Made by a program: the position numbers and the translations under genes. DNA of 5,281 bases from Hyphomicrobiales bacterium (lineage in GTDB: Bacteria; Pseudomonadota; Alphaproteobacteria; Rhodobacterales; Rhodobacteraceae), in NCBI GenBank assembly GCA_003558415.1, contig PWLT01000390.1:1-5281 (forward strand), given 5' to 3'. Below, one piece after another: positions 1 to 5,281 of this stretch. Under the pieces are notes generated by a model. The model saw only the letters and a program-made list of their open reading frames with translations. It searched no databases and was not told the origin of the DNA. Positions within the stretch are counted from its first letter, which is position 1; each line of letters begins with the position of its first letter.

Positions 1-960
1 ATAGGGCGGATCGAACGCGCCCGGCGACACCGTTTCCATCGCGCCCCAGTCCGCGCCCAAAGCGGCCTCGGCAAGCGGCGCGGTGGACAGGCAGGACTGG
101 CCGAGGCAGCGTTGCGCCGCCGCGTCGTCCTCGGAGATTTCAGCACGCGACAGGCCGATCAGATCGGTGCTGCGCCCCTGTATCGGGCGGGTGACAAGAC
201 GCAGGCTCACATGTGGACCGATGCCGAAATGCTCGGCCGGGGCGACGGGGACGTCGCCGGCGGCTTCGGCGATTTCGGCGTGGCGCGCGGGTCCGAGGTT
301 GAAGCGCGTCACCTCGACATAGCTCACCGACACCGTGCCCCCGCCCGGACCGCTGGGCAACTGGTCCTCGCCATAGCTCAGCCGGTAGCGGACATGGGGA
401 AGCGCGCCTTCCTCCGCCTCCAGCAGCAGGATCGCGGTGGTGAGCGGCCCCAACCACTGCCCCGGAAGGAAGACCGAGGCCGCATCGCCTTCGAGAGAGT
501 CGATCAGCCGGTTCTGCGCGGCCTGCGGGTCGAGGACGGTGAAACCCGGATGCGCGGGGAAGATCTCTCCCGCTTCTGCCTGGCTCTCCGGTGCCCGATC
601 AGTTGGCGCCCCATCGTCGGCGGCGGGTGTGGCGGTGTCATCGGTGGGATCGGCAGGCGCGACATCGCCCGACTGGATGCGCGCAATCGCCTGAAGGGCG
701 ATACGCTGGTCCAACTCCCCCTGCCCCATCAGGTGCAGCAACGCATCCACCGCAGCCTCGCCATGGGGCGCAAGCTCGGCGATGATGGCTGCGCGCTCGG
801 CCTCGCTCGCGCCCGACAGTGCGCGCGCGATCTGCTCGGGGTCCGGCTGGCTCAGCGCCGCCGCGCCGGAGAGCGCGAGCATCGCCGCGGCCAGTGCCAC
901 CCCCCGCGGCCACCGGCCAGTGGGAGGGATGTTCCCGGATGCCCTGTCTTTCCCGCACAT
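1..960 (-). CDS. Exported protein of unknown function with HEAT-like N-terminal region (3' end missing)
   Basis: The reading frame is open from ATG at 960 to the window edge: 320 codons, no stop, so the C-terminus is missing. The start is chosen because AAGGAGGG sits 8 nt upstream. Residues 1-37 look like a signal peptide: a long 20-residue n-region with basic residues, a hydrophobic core (VALAAAMLALSGAAA, 21-35) and a likely cut after ALS before Gln38. Residues about 54-95 are helical, with the Arg/Ala/Leu spacing of HEAT repeats (ERAAIIAELAPHGEAAVDAL). A low-complexity Ala/Asp/Pro/Thr linker covers about 101-133. Residues 135-320 form a mixed domain I do not recognise, with a Cys-X4-Cys pair (CLGQSC, 285-290), the only cysteines apart from Cys2. 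The gene lies 79 nt after the VWA gene on the same strand, so co-transcription is likely. An outer-envelope or periplasmic role is inferred from the signal peptide and neighbour; no activity can be assigned. The existence of the gene is well supported, its function is not. Confidence 0.85.
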   Translation of the reverse strand, partial: MCGKDRASGNIPPTGRWPRGVALAAAMLALSGAAALSQPDPEQIARALSGASEAERAAIIAELAPHGEAAVDALLHLMGQGELDQRIALQAIARIQSGDVAPADPTDDTATPAADDGAPTDRAPESQAEAGEIFPAHPGFTVLDPQAAQNRLIDSLEGDAASVFLPGQWLGPLTTAILLLEAEEGALPHVRYRLSYGEDQLPSGPGGGTVSVSYVEVTRFNLGPARHAEIAEAAGDVPVAPAEHFGIGPHVSLRLVTRPIQGRSTDLIGLSRAEISEDDAAAQRCLGQSCLSTAPLAEAALGADWGAMETVSPGAFDPPY

Positions 961-968
961 GACGCGCT

Positions 969-976
969 CCCTCCTT
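969..976 (-). promoter_or_regulatory. Strong Shine-Dalgarno of the downstream exported protein
   Basis: The minus strand reads AAGGAGGG, almost fully complementary to the 16S rRNA tail, and ends 8 nt before the ATG at 960. It fixes the start at 960 rather than at the in-frame GTG at 900, which would remove the basic n-region of the signal peptide. Confidence 0.85.
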
Positions 977-991
977 CACTTCGCCCCTTCC

Positions 992-1026
992 CGCGCCCGG
1001 CACGCGCCCGGCCATGGCCGGGCGCG
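992..1026 (-). repeat. Perfect 24-bp GC palindrome with a second copy of one arm
   Basis: Positions 1003-1026 are a perfect palindrome centred on CCATGG (arms 1003-1014 and 1015-1026). The outer ten bases, CGCGCCCGGC at 1003-1012 on the plus strand, occur again at 992-1001. In the minus-strand RNA the upstream arm (1026-1017) can therefore pair with either of two identical downstream arms, giving a tight hairpin or one with a 15-nt loop. The palindrome begins 13 nt after the VWA stop codon. No T-tract follows on the minus strand, so it is not a classical intrinsic terminator. An intergenic RNA hairpin that stabilises or attenuates the transcript between the two genes is the likeliest reading; a protein-binding site is possible. 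Confidence 0.6.
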
Positions 1027-1039
1027 CAATCGCGATGGC

Positions 1040-4000
1040 TCAGGAACCGACCTCAAGCTCAATCCGGGCGAGCACCTCGCCACTGTCGGAGGCGCGGTAA
1101 CGCAGCTCATAGGTCCCTGCCGAACTGGGCGCGAAGAGCTGCAGCGGGCTGCCCTGCGAGGCGCGCGCATCGCGGATCGCATCGGCGTCATCGGCCGCGC
1201 CGGCCTCGACGATCTCGATGAAATCCTCAAAGCGCCCCGGCCCGGTCCACTCCACGGTGACCACGCCACCGGCGGTTACCGGCTCGGCGATGCTTAGACT
1301 CACATCGCCTGCACCCACATTTACCGTGACGCTGGCCAATGTACGGTCCGACTGATCCATCACATAGCGGACCTCATACTCGCCTTCCTCATCGGGCGCG
1401 GTGAGGGTCACGGGGCTGCCCGAAGAGGTGCGCGACCAGGCGCGATTGCTATGCCCGCTTGCTCCCTCCGGCGCCCCCACCTCGACGATGGCGATGTAGT
1501 CGCGCCGGTTGTCAGGACCTTCCCAATGGACCTCGAACTCGCCGCCGGGAACGATGGGTTCGGATGGCTCCACCGTCGCTGTCACCGGGGTGACGGTGAT
1601 GGTCTGGCTGGCCAGCGTCCGGTCAGTCTGATCCATGACGTAGCGGATCTCGAACTCGCCCAGCGCATCGGGGGCCTCGATGCTAACCGGGCTGCCCGAG
1701 GAGGTGCGCGACCAGGCGCGGTTGTTATGCCCGCTCGCCCCCTCTGGCGCGCCGACCGGAACGATGGCGATATAGTCGCGCCGGTTGTCAGGACCTTCCC
1801 ATTCGACCTCGAAATCGGCACCGGCGGGCACTTCCTCGGGCCCTGAGACAGAGGCCGACACCCCCGTCACGGTGATCGTCTGGCTGGCCAGCGTCCGGTC
1901 AGTCTGGTCCATGACGTAGCGGACCTCGAACTCGCCCAGCGCATCGGGGGCCTCGATGGTCACGGGGCTGCCCGAGGAGGTGCGCGACCAGGCCCGGTTG
2001 TTGTGCCCGCTCGCCCCTTCGGGAGCACCGACCTCGACGATGGCGATATAGTCGCGCCGGTTGTCGGGGCCTTCCCATTCGACCTCGAAATCGGCACCGG
2101 CGGCCACTTCCTCGGGCGCCGAGACAGAGGCGCTGACGCCTTCGATCTCGATCTCCACGCTGGCCAGGATGCGGTCGTTCTGCCCATGGACATAGCGGAT
2201 CTCATGCGTGCCCAGCGCGTCGGGCACCTCGATGGAGACAGGATTGCCGGAAGAAGTGCGCGACCAGGCACGGTTGGAGTGCCCGCTATCGCCCTCGGGC
2301 GCGCCGGGCTCAACAATGGTGATATAGTCACGCCGGTTGTCCGGGCCCTGCCACTCAACTTCGATCGAATCGCCCGCCGCCGCCGTTTCCGGTGCGATCA
2401 GGGCCGCAGTGATCGGCGTGAGCTCGATCATGTGAACGGCCAGAACCTCGTCGGTTTCGTTGTGAATATAGCGGATCTCGTGGGTGCCCAGGGCATCCGG
2501 CAGCTCCACGCTCACCGGGTTGCCCGAGGAGGTGCGCGACCAGGCCCGGCTGGAATGGCCCGAGTGATCGGCCGGCGCCTCAGCCGGAACCACCACGATA
2601 TAGTCGCGCCGCTCGTCCGGCCCCTCCCATTCGACCTCGATCTGGGCGCCGGCCGGGGCCTCGTCCGGGGCGGACAGGCTGGCGCCGGCCTCGAATTCGG
2701 CCGCCTCCGGCTCCTCTTCGCCCGCGACAACCTCGATGGGCTGGCTGGCAAGCAGACGGTGTTCGCCGCCCGAATGGTAGCGCAACTCGTAGGTGCCCGG
2801 TTCCTCCGGCGCGGTGCGGGAGATGGTGCCCTCGTCGCCGTCGACCGAGTTCCGGATCCGGTCGTAGCGGCTGACGATGTCGTCCTCCGCGCGCTCGGCA
2901 TCGACGATCACCACATGCCCGGAGACCCCGCCGCCGATCTCGATCTCGAAGGATTCCTCGGCCGTGACCTGCTCGGGCGCGGACATGGTAACCTCGACAT
3001 CGACGACCTCCACGAGCGCGCGTGCCATCAGGCGATGGTCGTCGCCCATATGGAAGCGCAGCTCATAGGTGCCCGGATCGCTGGGGGCGGTGCGGGTGAC
3101 GGTGTCCTGCGCATCGACCGAATTCCGGATCCGGTCGTAGCGGCTGACGATATCGTCCTCGGCGCGCTCGGGCGAGACGAGAACCAGATGCCCGCCGCCC
3201 GGTGCACTGAGCGAGACCTCGAAACGCTCGTTGATGTTCACCTGTTCCGGCGCGGTCATCTCGGCCCCGGCATCGACCACCTCGATGGCGGCGCGCTGCA
3301 CGAGCGCGCGATCCTCGCGCAGGTAATAGCGCAGCTCATAGCTGCCGGGCGTTGCGGGGGCGGTGAAGCTCTTCTCCCCGTCGCCGCCCACTGTGTTGGT
3401 CATCCGGCCATAGCGGCTGACCTCCTCGTCGCTGCCGACCTCGGCGAGCAGCATGTAATCGTCGTCGCTGTGGCTGCCGGTGACGACCACCTCGAAGGAG
3501 GCGCCGACCTCAACCTCCTCGGGCGCCTCGATCTCGACGGTGATCTCGCGCTCCGCGGGCTCCAGGATCACGTCGAGATCCTGATCCTCCTCGCGCGTGG
3601 CGGTGATCAGCGCGCCGCCATGCAGATCGCCCTTTTCGCCCTCGATTCGGTACTCACCGGGCTCGAGATGCAGCGGGTAATACCCACCGCCCTCGTTGAC
3701 GAAGCTCTCGGCGCTCTCGCTCGCGATATCGAGCACCGTCCATTCGACACCTTCCAGAGTCTCGCCGCTCTCGCCATGCTCGCCGCGCACCATCACGGTG
3801 GCGAGCAGCTTGGCCATCACCACCTCGATCGGCCCCTCGGTATCGGGCGTGACCTCGAACTCGCTCATGCCGGCGAAGGAGGCGTCGGAAGCCTCGACGA
3901 CATATTCGCCGGGGTCGAGCTCGACATGGATGATGCCGCGATTCGTGCCCTGATAGACGGGCTCGCCCGCCGCAGTGGTCAGATCCCAGGTGATGGAACC

Positions 4001-4684
4001 GACATGCGACATGTCACGCGCATCCAGCGCGTGAAGTTCCAGATCGACGGGCGCGGGGGCGCTGACGGTCGTCAGAGCCGCGGAGAGCTCCGCACCCGAT
4101 TGCGTGGTGAAAAGCTGCCCGCCGGTCTGCTCGGGCACGCAGGCAAGGGTCTGCACCGCCTCCTCTTCCAGCGCGAAGCCCACGACATGGGCACGGATGT
4201 CGATGCCTTCGGCGGCGATCTCGGCGGCAAGCGCGCAGGGATCGCCCTCGCAGTTTTCCAGCCCGTCGGTGATCAGGATGATGTCGGCCGACTCGGCGGT
4301 GCGCGGGATCATGTCGCGGGCCATCGCCATGGAATCGGTCAGCGGCGTCATGCCCTGCGGGTTGAGCGCGCGGATGGTCGAGGCCAGCGTGTCACCCGAA
4401 TGGATGCCCAGCGGCAGCACGGTCTCGATATCGCCGCAATCGCCGCGGCGGTTGTGGCCATAGGCGACCACGCCGACGGGTTCCTCGGCATCGCGGGTTG
4501 CAGCGTATTCGTCGATGACGTCGCGCGCGATCTCGATGCGCGACTTGCCGTCCTCGAGTTGTGCCCACATCGAGCCCGACGCGTCGAAGACGATCAGCGT
4601 CGCCCGATCCTGCGCCATCGCCGCGCCGGTCGAAATCATTGCCGCAAATGCCGTCGCACAGCCCCAAACCGCAGTAGTCCGCAT
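1040..4684 (-). CDS. Exported VWA-domain protein with nine tandem beta-sandwich-like modules
   Basis: This gene encodes 1214 residues from ATG at 4684 to TGA at 1040. GGGGAGAG lies upstream and a signal peptide begins exactly there (1-24, cut AAMA before Gln25). A longer frame from GTG at 4816 would bury the signal peptide and overlap the promoter. Residues about 26-205 are a VWA domain with a full MIDAS: DASGS (34-38), Thr113 in TPLTD, and Asp140 in ITDG. It has four cysteines (83, 145, 150, 182). Residues about 206-295 and 296-378 are two beta-rich spacers, each with a [DE]PGEY turn. Three class B modules (380-653, period 91, core SRYDRIRNSV), an acidic linker (about 654-666) and six class C modules (666-1214, period 92, core RAWSRTSSG) follow. 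The modules recall Ig-like or SKICH-like sandwiches (VEWxGP, DYIxIV, YExRY). VWA domains usually bind protein ligands through a divalent metal, so metal-dependent adhesion or assembly outside the cytoplasm is inferred. The protein is strongly acidic, and no anchor is seen. Confidence 0.92.
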   Translation of the reverse strand: MRTTAVWGCATAFAAMISTGAAMAQDRATLIVFDASGSMWAQLEDGKSRIEIARDVIDEYAATRDAEEPVGVVAYGHNRRGDCGDIETVLPLGIHSGDTLASTIRALNPQGMTPLTDSMAMARDMIPRTAESADIILITDGLENCEGDPCALAAEIAAEGIDIRAHVVGFALEEEAVQTLACVPEQTGGQLFTTQSGAELSAALTTVSAPAPVDLELHALDARDMSHVGSITWDLTTAAGEPVYQGTNRGIIHVELDPGEYVVEASDASFAGMSEFEVTPDTEGPIEVVMAKLLATVMVRGEHGESGETLEGVEWTVLDIASESAESFVNEGGGYYPLHLEPGEYRIEGEKGDLHGGALITATREEDQDLDVILEPAEREITVEIEAPEEVEVGASFEVVVTGSHSDDDYMLLAEVGSDEEVSRYGRMTNTVGGDGEKSFTAPATPGSYELRYYLREDRALVQRAAIEVVDAGAEMTAPEQVNINERFEVSLSAPGGGHLVLVSPERAEDDIVSRYDRIRNSVDAQDTVTRTAPSDPGTYELRFHMGDDHRLMARALVEVVDVEVTMSAPEQVTAEESFEIEIGGGVSGHVVIVDAERAEDDIVSRYDRIRNSVDGDEGTISRTAPEEPGTYELRYHSGGEHRLLASQPIEVVAGEEEPEAAEFEAGASLSAPDEAPAGAQIEVEWEGPDERRDYIVVVPAEAPADHSGHSSRAWSRTSSGNPVSVELPDALGTHEIRYIHNETDEVLAVHMIELTPITAALIAPETAAAGDSIEVEWQGPDNRRDYITIVEPGAPEGDSGHSNRAWSRTSSGNPVSIEVPDALGTHEIRYVHGQNDRILASVEIEIEGVSASVSAPEEVAAGADFEVEWEGPDNRRDYIAIVEVGAPEGASGHNNRAWSRTSSGSPVTIEAPDALGEFEVRYVMDQTDRTLASQTITVTGVSASVSGPEEVPAGADFEVEWEGPDNRRDYIAIVPVGAPEGASGHNNRAWSRTSSGSPVSIEAPDALGEFEIRYVMDQTDRTLASQTITVTPVTATVEPSEPIVPGGEFEVHWEGPDNRRDYIAIVEVGAPEGASGHSNRAWSRTSSGSPVTLTAPDEEGEYEVRYVMDQSDRTLASVTVNVGAGDVSLSIAEPVTAGGVVTVEWTGPGRFEDFIEIVEAGAADDADAIRDARASQGSPLQLFAPSSAGTYELRYRASDSGEVLARIELEVGS
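1043..2689 (-). repeat. Six tandem class C modules (276-bp period) in the VWA protein
   Basis: Modules lie at about 2414-2689 (C1), 2138-2413 (C2), 1862-2137 (C3), 1586-1861 (C4), 1310-1585 (C5) and 1043-1309 (C6). The conserved Trp of VEWxGP falls at residues 686, 778, 870, 962, 1054 and 1146, exactly 92 apart each time. C1-C5 carry DYI.IV, then GH..RAWSRTSSG.PV, then E.RY, then a Leu-Ala pair. C3 and C4 differ at only about six of 92 residues and are also near-identical in DNA. C6 keeps the framework but lacks RAWSRTSSG and is a few residues shorter in its second half. Neighbouring copies are most alike, which is the usual mark of stepwise tandem duplication. Confidence 0.93.
2726..3547 (-). 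repeat. Three tandem class B modules (273-bp period) in the VWA protein
   Basis: Modules lie at about 3272-3547 (B1), 2999-3271 (B2) and 2726-2998 (B3). The Ala-Pro-Glu turn that opens each falls at residues 387, 478 and 569, a period of 91. B2 and B3 share an identical 19-residue block (506-524 and 597-615) containing AEDDIVSRYDRIRNSVD; B1 has a diverged form, EEVSRYGRMTNTV. Each ends with a Y-E-L-R segment and a basic/Leu-rich strand. The order of motifs matches class C, so the two classes are probably paralogous. B3 and C1 are separated by an acidic spacer containing GEEEPEAAEFEAG. Confidence 0.9.
4070..4609 (-). other. VWA domain with intact MIDAS (residues 26-205 of the exported protein)
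   Basis: The DxSxS element (Asp34, Ser36, Ser38), Thr113 and Asp140 sit at the usual VWA spacing, so the metal site should be functional. The AYGHNRRGDCGDIE segment (74-87) and the ITDGLENC segment (138-145) match what I recall of a bacterial periplasmic VWA subgroup. Cys83, Cys145, Cys150 and Cys182 are the only cysteines of the mature protein and may form two disulfides after export; that pairing is inferred. Confidence 0.9.
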
Positions 4685-4692
4685 CTTGCTCA

Positions 4693-4700
4693 CTCTCCCC
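4693..4700 (-). promoter_or_regulatory. Shine-Dalgarno of the VWA gene
   Basis: The minus strand reads GGGGAGAG, with its GGAG core 10 nt before the ATG at 4684. Together with the signal peptide that starts at this ATG, it decides against the upstream GTG at 4816. Confidence 0.7.
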
Positions 4701-4742
4701 GATATCGCGCGGCCGCCGCAGGGGCGCCCATCTTTGCCCGCG

Positions 4743-4770
4743 AGATTAGCGATCACGCGCCACAAAGCAA
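4743..4770 (-). promoter_or_regulatory. Candidate sigma70-type promoter of the VWA gene
   Basis: On the minus strand TTGCTT (4770-4765) and TAATCT (4748-4743) are separated by 16 bp. The -35 keeps TTG and the -10 keeps TA...T. A start a few bases downstream would give a leader of about 50 nt containing the Shine-Dalgarno. Matches of this quality occur by chance, so this is a prediction from position and pattern only. Confidence 0.45.
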
Positions 4771-4877
4771 CCCGCGGGAAAAACCGAATCCTTCCGGGAA
4801 TGCAGAGAGATGGCACAACTGCGCCGGTTCACGCGCCCAGTGCGATACTGTCGCGCGCAACGCACCCGCTCACGGCT

Positions 4878-4903
4878 GCCGGTCGCGCGTCCGAGCGACC
4901 GGC
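4878..4903. repeat. 9-bp inverted repeat with 8-nt loop
   Basis: GCCGGTCGC at 4878-4886 is the exact reverse complement of GCGACCGGC at 4895-4903. A further GGTCGC at 4908-4913 gives the left half of the structure an alternative partner. No T-tract follows on either strand. It could be an RNA hairpin in a read-through transcript from gcvP or an operator upstream of the VWA promoter; nothing in the sequence decides between these. Confidence 0.4.
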
Positions 4904-4928
4904 GAAAGGTCGCAGCGAAGAGTTCAAT

Positions 4929-4947
4929 GCCTCCGGCGGGGATATTT
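4929..4947. repeat. Possible Rhodobacteraceae-wide intergenic motif
   Basis: The plus strand reads GCCTCCGGCGGGGATATTT, followed closely by GCGAAGAAGAAA. From memory, near-identical strings (a CCGGCGGGGATATTT core followed by an AAGAAG tract) recur between genes in many Rhodobacteraceae genomes, often beside gene ends. Here it lies just beyond the gcvP terminator hairpin. Its role is not known to me; termination or 3'-end formation is a guess from position. Confidence 0.4.
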
Positions 4948-4952
4948 CCGCG

Positions 4953-4980
4953 AAGAAGAAACGGGAGTGCCCGAAACTTC
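4953..4980 (-). terminator. Candidate terminator of gcvP
   Basis: Starting 8 nt after the gcvP stop, the minus strand reads GAAG-TTT-CGGG-CACT-CCCG-TTT-CTTC-TT. The inner CGGG/CCCG stem (4973-4970 with 4965-4962) has a 4-nt loop. The outer GAAG/CTTC arms pair across a symmetric T-T internal loop, and the 3' side is pyrimidine- and T-rich. The stem is short for an intrinsic terminator, but the position is right. Confidence 0.5.
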
Positions 4981-4987
4981 GCCCGGC

Positions 4988-5281
4988 CTATTCGGCGGCT
5001 TCCGCATAGTCCGACAGGGGCGGACAGGTGCAGACAAGGTTGCGGTCGCCATAGACATTGTCGACGCGCCCGACCGGGGGCCAGTACTTGTCCATCCGGA
5101 AGGCACCGGGCGGGAAACAGCCCTGTTCGCGGCTATAGGGGCGGTCCCATTCGGCCACCAGATCGCGCACCGTGTGCGGGGCGTGCCTGAGCGGGCTGTG
5201 CTCGGCGTCCATCTCGCCGCGCTCGACGGCGGCGATTTCCTCGCGGATCGAGAGCATGGCGGCGATGAAGCGGTCGAGTTC
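4988..5281 (-). CDS. gcvP: Glycine dehydrogenase (decarboxylating), P-protein, C-terminal end
   Basis: The frame runs from the window edge to TAG at 4990-4988: the last 97 residues of a protein that is usually about 950 residues long. The segments [37 protein letters not shown] and [17 protein letters not shown] match the end of GcvP closely; the E. coli enzyme ends with a comparable DKYWP...VYGDRNLFCSC stretch. GcvP is the PLP-dependent subunit of the glycine cleavage system. It decarboxylates glycine and passes the aminomethyl group to the lipoyl arm of the H-protein (GcvH), in the cytoplasm. The catalytic PLP lysine lies well upstream and outside the window. In many bacteria gcvP ends a gcvT-gcvH-gcvP operon, and the terminator-like hairpin after the stop fits that. 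There is no sign of truncation or frameshift in the visible part. Single-chain GcvP versus the split GcvPA/GcvPB form cannot be told from this end alone. Confidence 0.95.
   Translation of the reverse strand, partial: ELDRFIAAMLSIREEIAAVERGEMDAEHSPLRHAPHTVRDLVAEWDRPYSREQGCFPPGAFRMDKYWPPVGRVDNVYGDRNLVCTCPPLSDYAEAAE

Larger units (their letters stand above)
4685..4987. other. 303-bp intergenic region between gcvP and the VWA gene
   Basis: No gene is supported here. Reading along the minus strand, the region holds a candidate gcvP terminator (4980-4953), a GC-rich motif followed by ATATTT when read on plus (4929-4947), an inverted repeat (4903-4878), a candidate promoter (4770-4743) and the VWA gene's Shine-Dalgarno (4700-4693). 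Open frames crossing it have no ribosome site or recognisable product and extend antisense into the flanking genes. Confidence 0.75.

Noticed and set aside
638..1015. 125-codon minus-strand frame starting within the gap after the VWA gene
   Set aside because: It overlaps the 320-codon frame starting at 960 in another phase. The 960 start has the Shine-Dalgarno and a signal peptide, and its frame stays open to the window edge.
112..1221. 369-codon open frame on the plus strand
   Set aside because: It lies antisense to the exported-protein gene and the 3' end of the VWA gene, is rich in Arg/Pro/Ala as expected from a shadow of GC-rich coding DNA, and has no recognisable domain.
1043..2689. Regular repeats that might suggest a CRISPR array or other non-coding repeat
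   Set aside because: The period is 276 bp, every copy is in frame within one continuous coding sequence, and differences between copies preserve the protein.
4784..4803. TTTTT run after a GAA/TTC mini-stem on the minus strand as a second gcvP terminator
   Set aside because: The stem has only three contiguous pairs plus two more across a bulge, which is too weak to support, and a better candidate lies directly after the gcvP stop.
4685..4816. Upstream GTG start that would lengthen the VWA protein to 1258 residues
   Set aside because: The extra 44 residues would place the signal peptide internally, the extension overlaps the candidate promoter, and no Shine-Dalgarno precedes the GTG, whereas one precedes the ATG at 4684.
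4515..5190. Plus-strand frames of 164 and 126 codons across the intergenic region
   Set aside because: Both run antisense into real genes at one or both ends, show no ribosome site or known product, and have the composition of shadow frames.

Overview
The window reads as a chromosomal segment of a GC-rich alphaproteobacterium, most likely a member of the Rhodobacteraceae. This rests on very high GC at third codon positions, a recognisable GcvP C-terminus, and an intergenic motif I recall from that family. The family assignment is inference. All three genes lie on the minus strand, so transcription runs from high to low coordinates. No RNA genes, insertion sequences or CRISPR arrays are visible.

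Layout in order of transcription. (1) 5281-4988: the last 97 codons of gcvP, the P-protein of the glycine cleavage system, followed at once by a candidate terminator. (2) 4987-4685: a 303-bp intergenic region holding that terminator, a motif resembling a family-wide Rhodobacteraceae element, an inverted repeat, and a plausible sigma70-type promoter plus Shine-Dalgarno for the next gene. (3) 4684-1040: a 1214-residue exported protein with a signal peptide, a von Willebrand factor A (VWA) domain with an intact MIDAS metal site, two beta-rich spacer domains, then nine tandem modules of about 91-92 residues in two related classes (three of class B, six of class C). (4) 1039-961: a 79-bp gap with a perfect 24-bp GC palindrome, a second copy of one arm, and a strong Shine-Dalgarno. 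(5) 960-1: the first 320 codons of a second exported protein with a short HEAT-like helical region, a Pro/Asp/Thr/Ala-rich linker and an unrecognised domain. It runs off the left edge.

GcvP is a housekeeping enzyme that simply ends here. The VWA protein and the protein after it probably form a two-gene (or longer) unit of envelope or secreted proteins. The repeat array is the most unusual part. The six class C modules keep a period of exactly 92 residues (276 bp), adjacent copies are most alike, and residues 439-1214 contain neither lysine nor cysteine. This suggests a rigid acidic stalk or multivalent adhesive surface carrying a metal-dependent VWA head. No function is established; that reading is inference.
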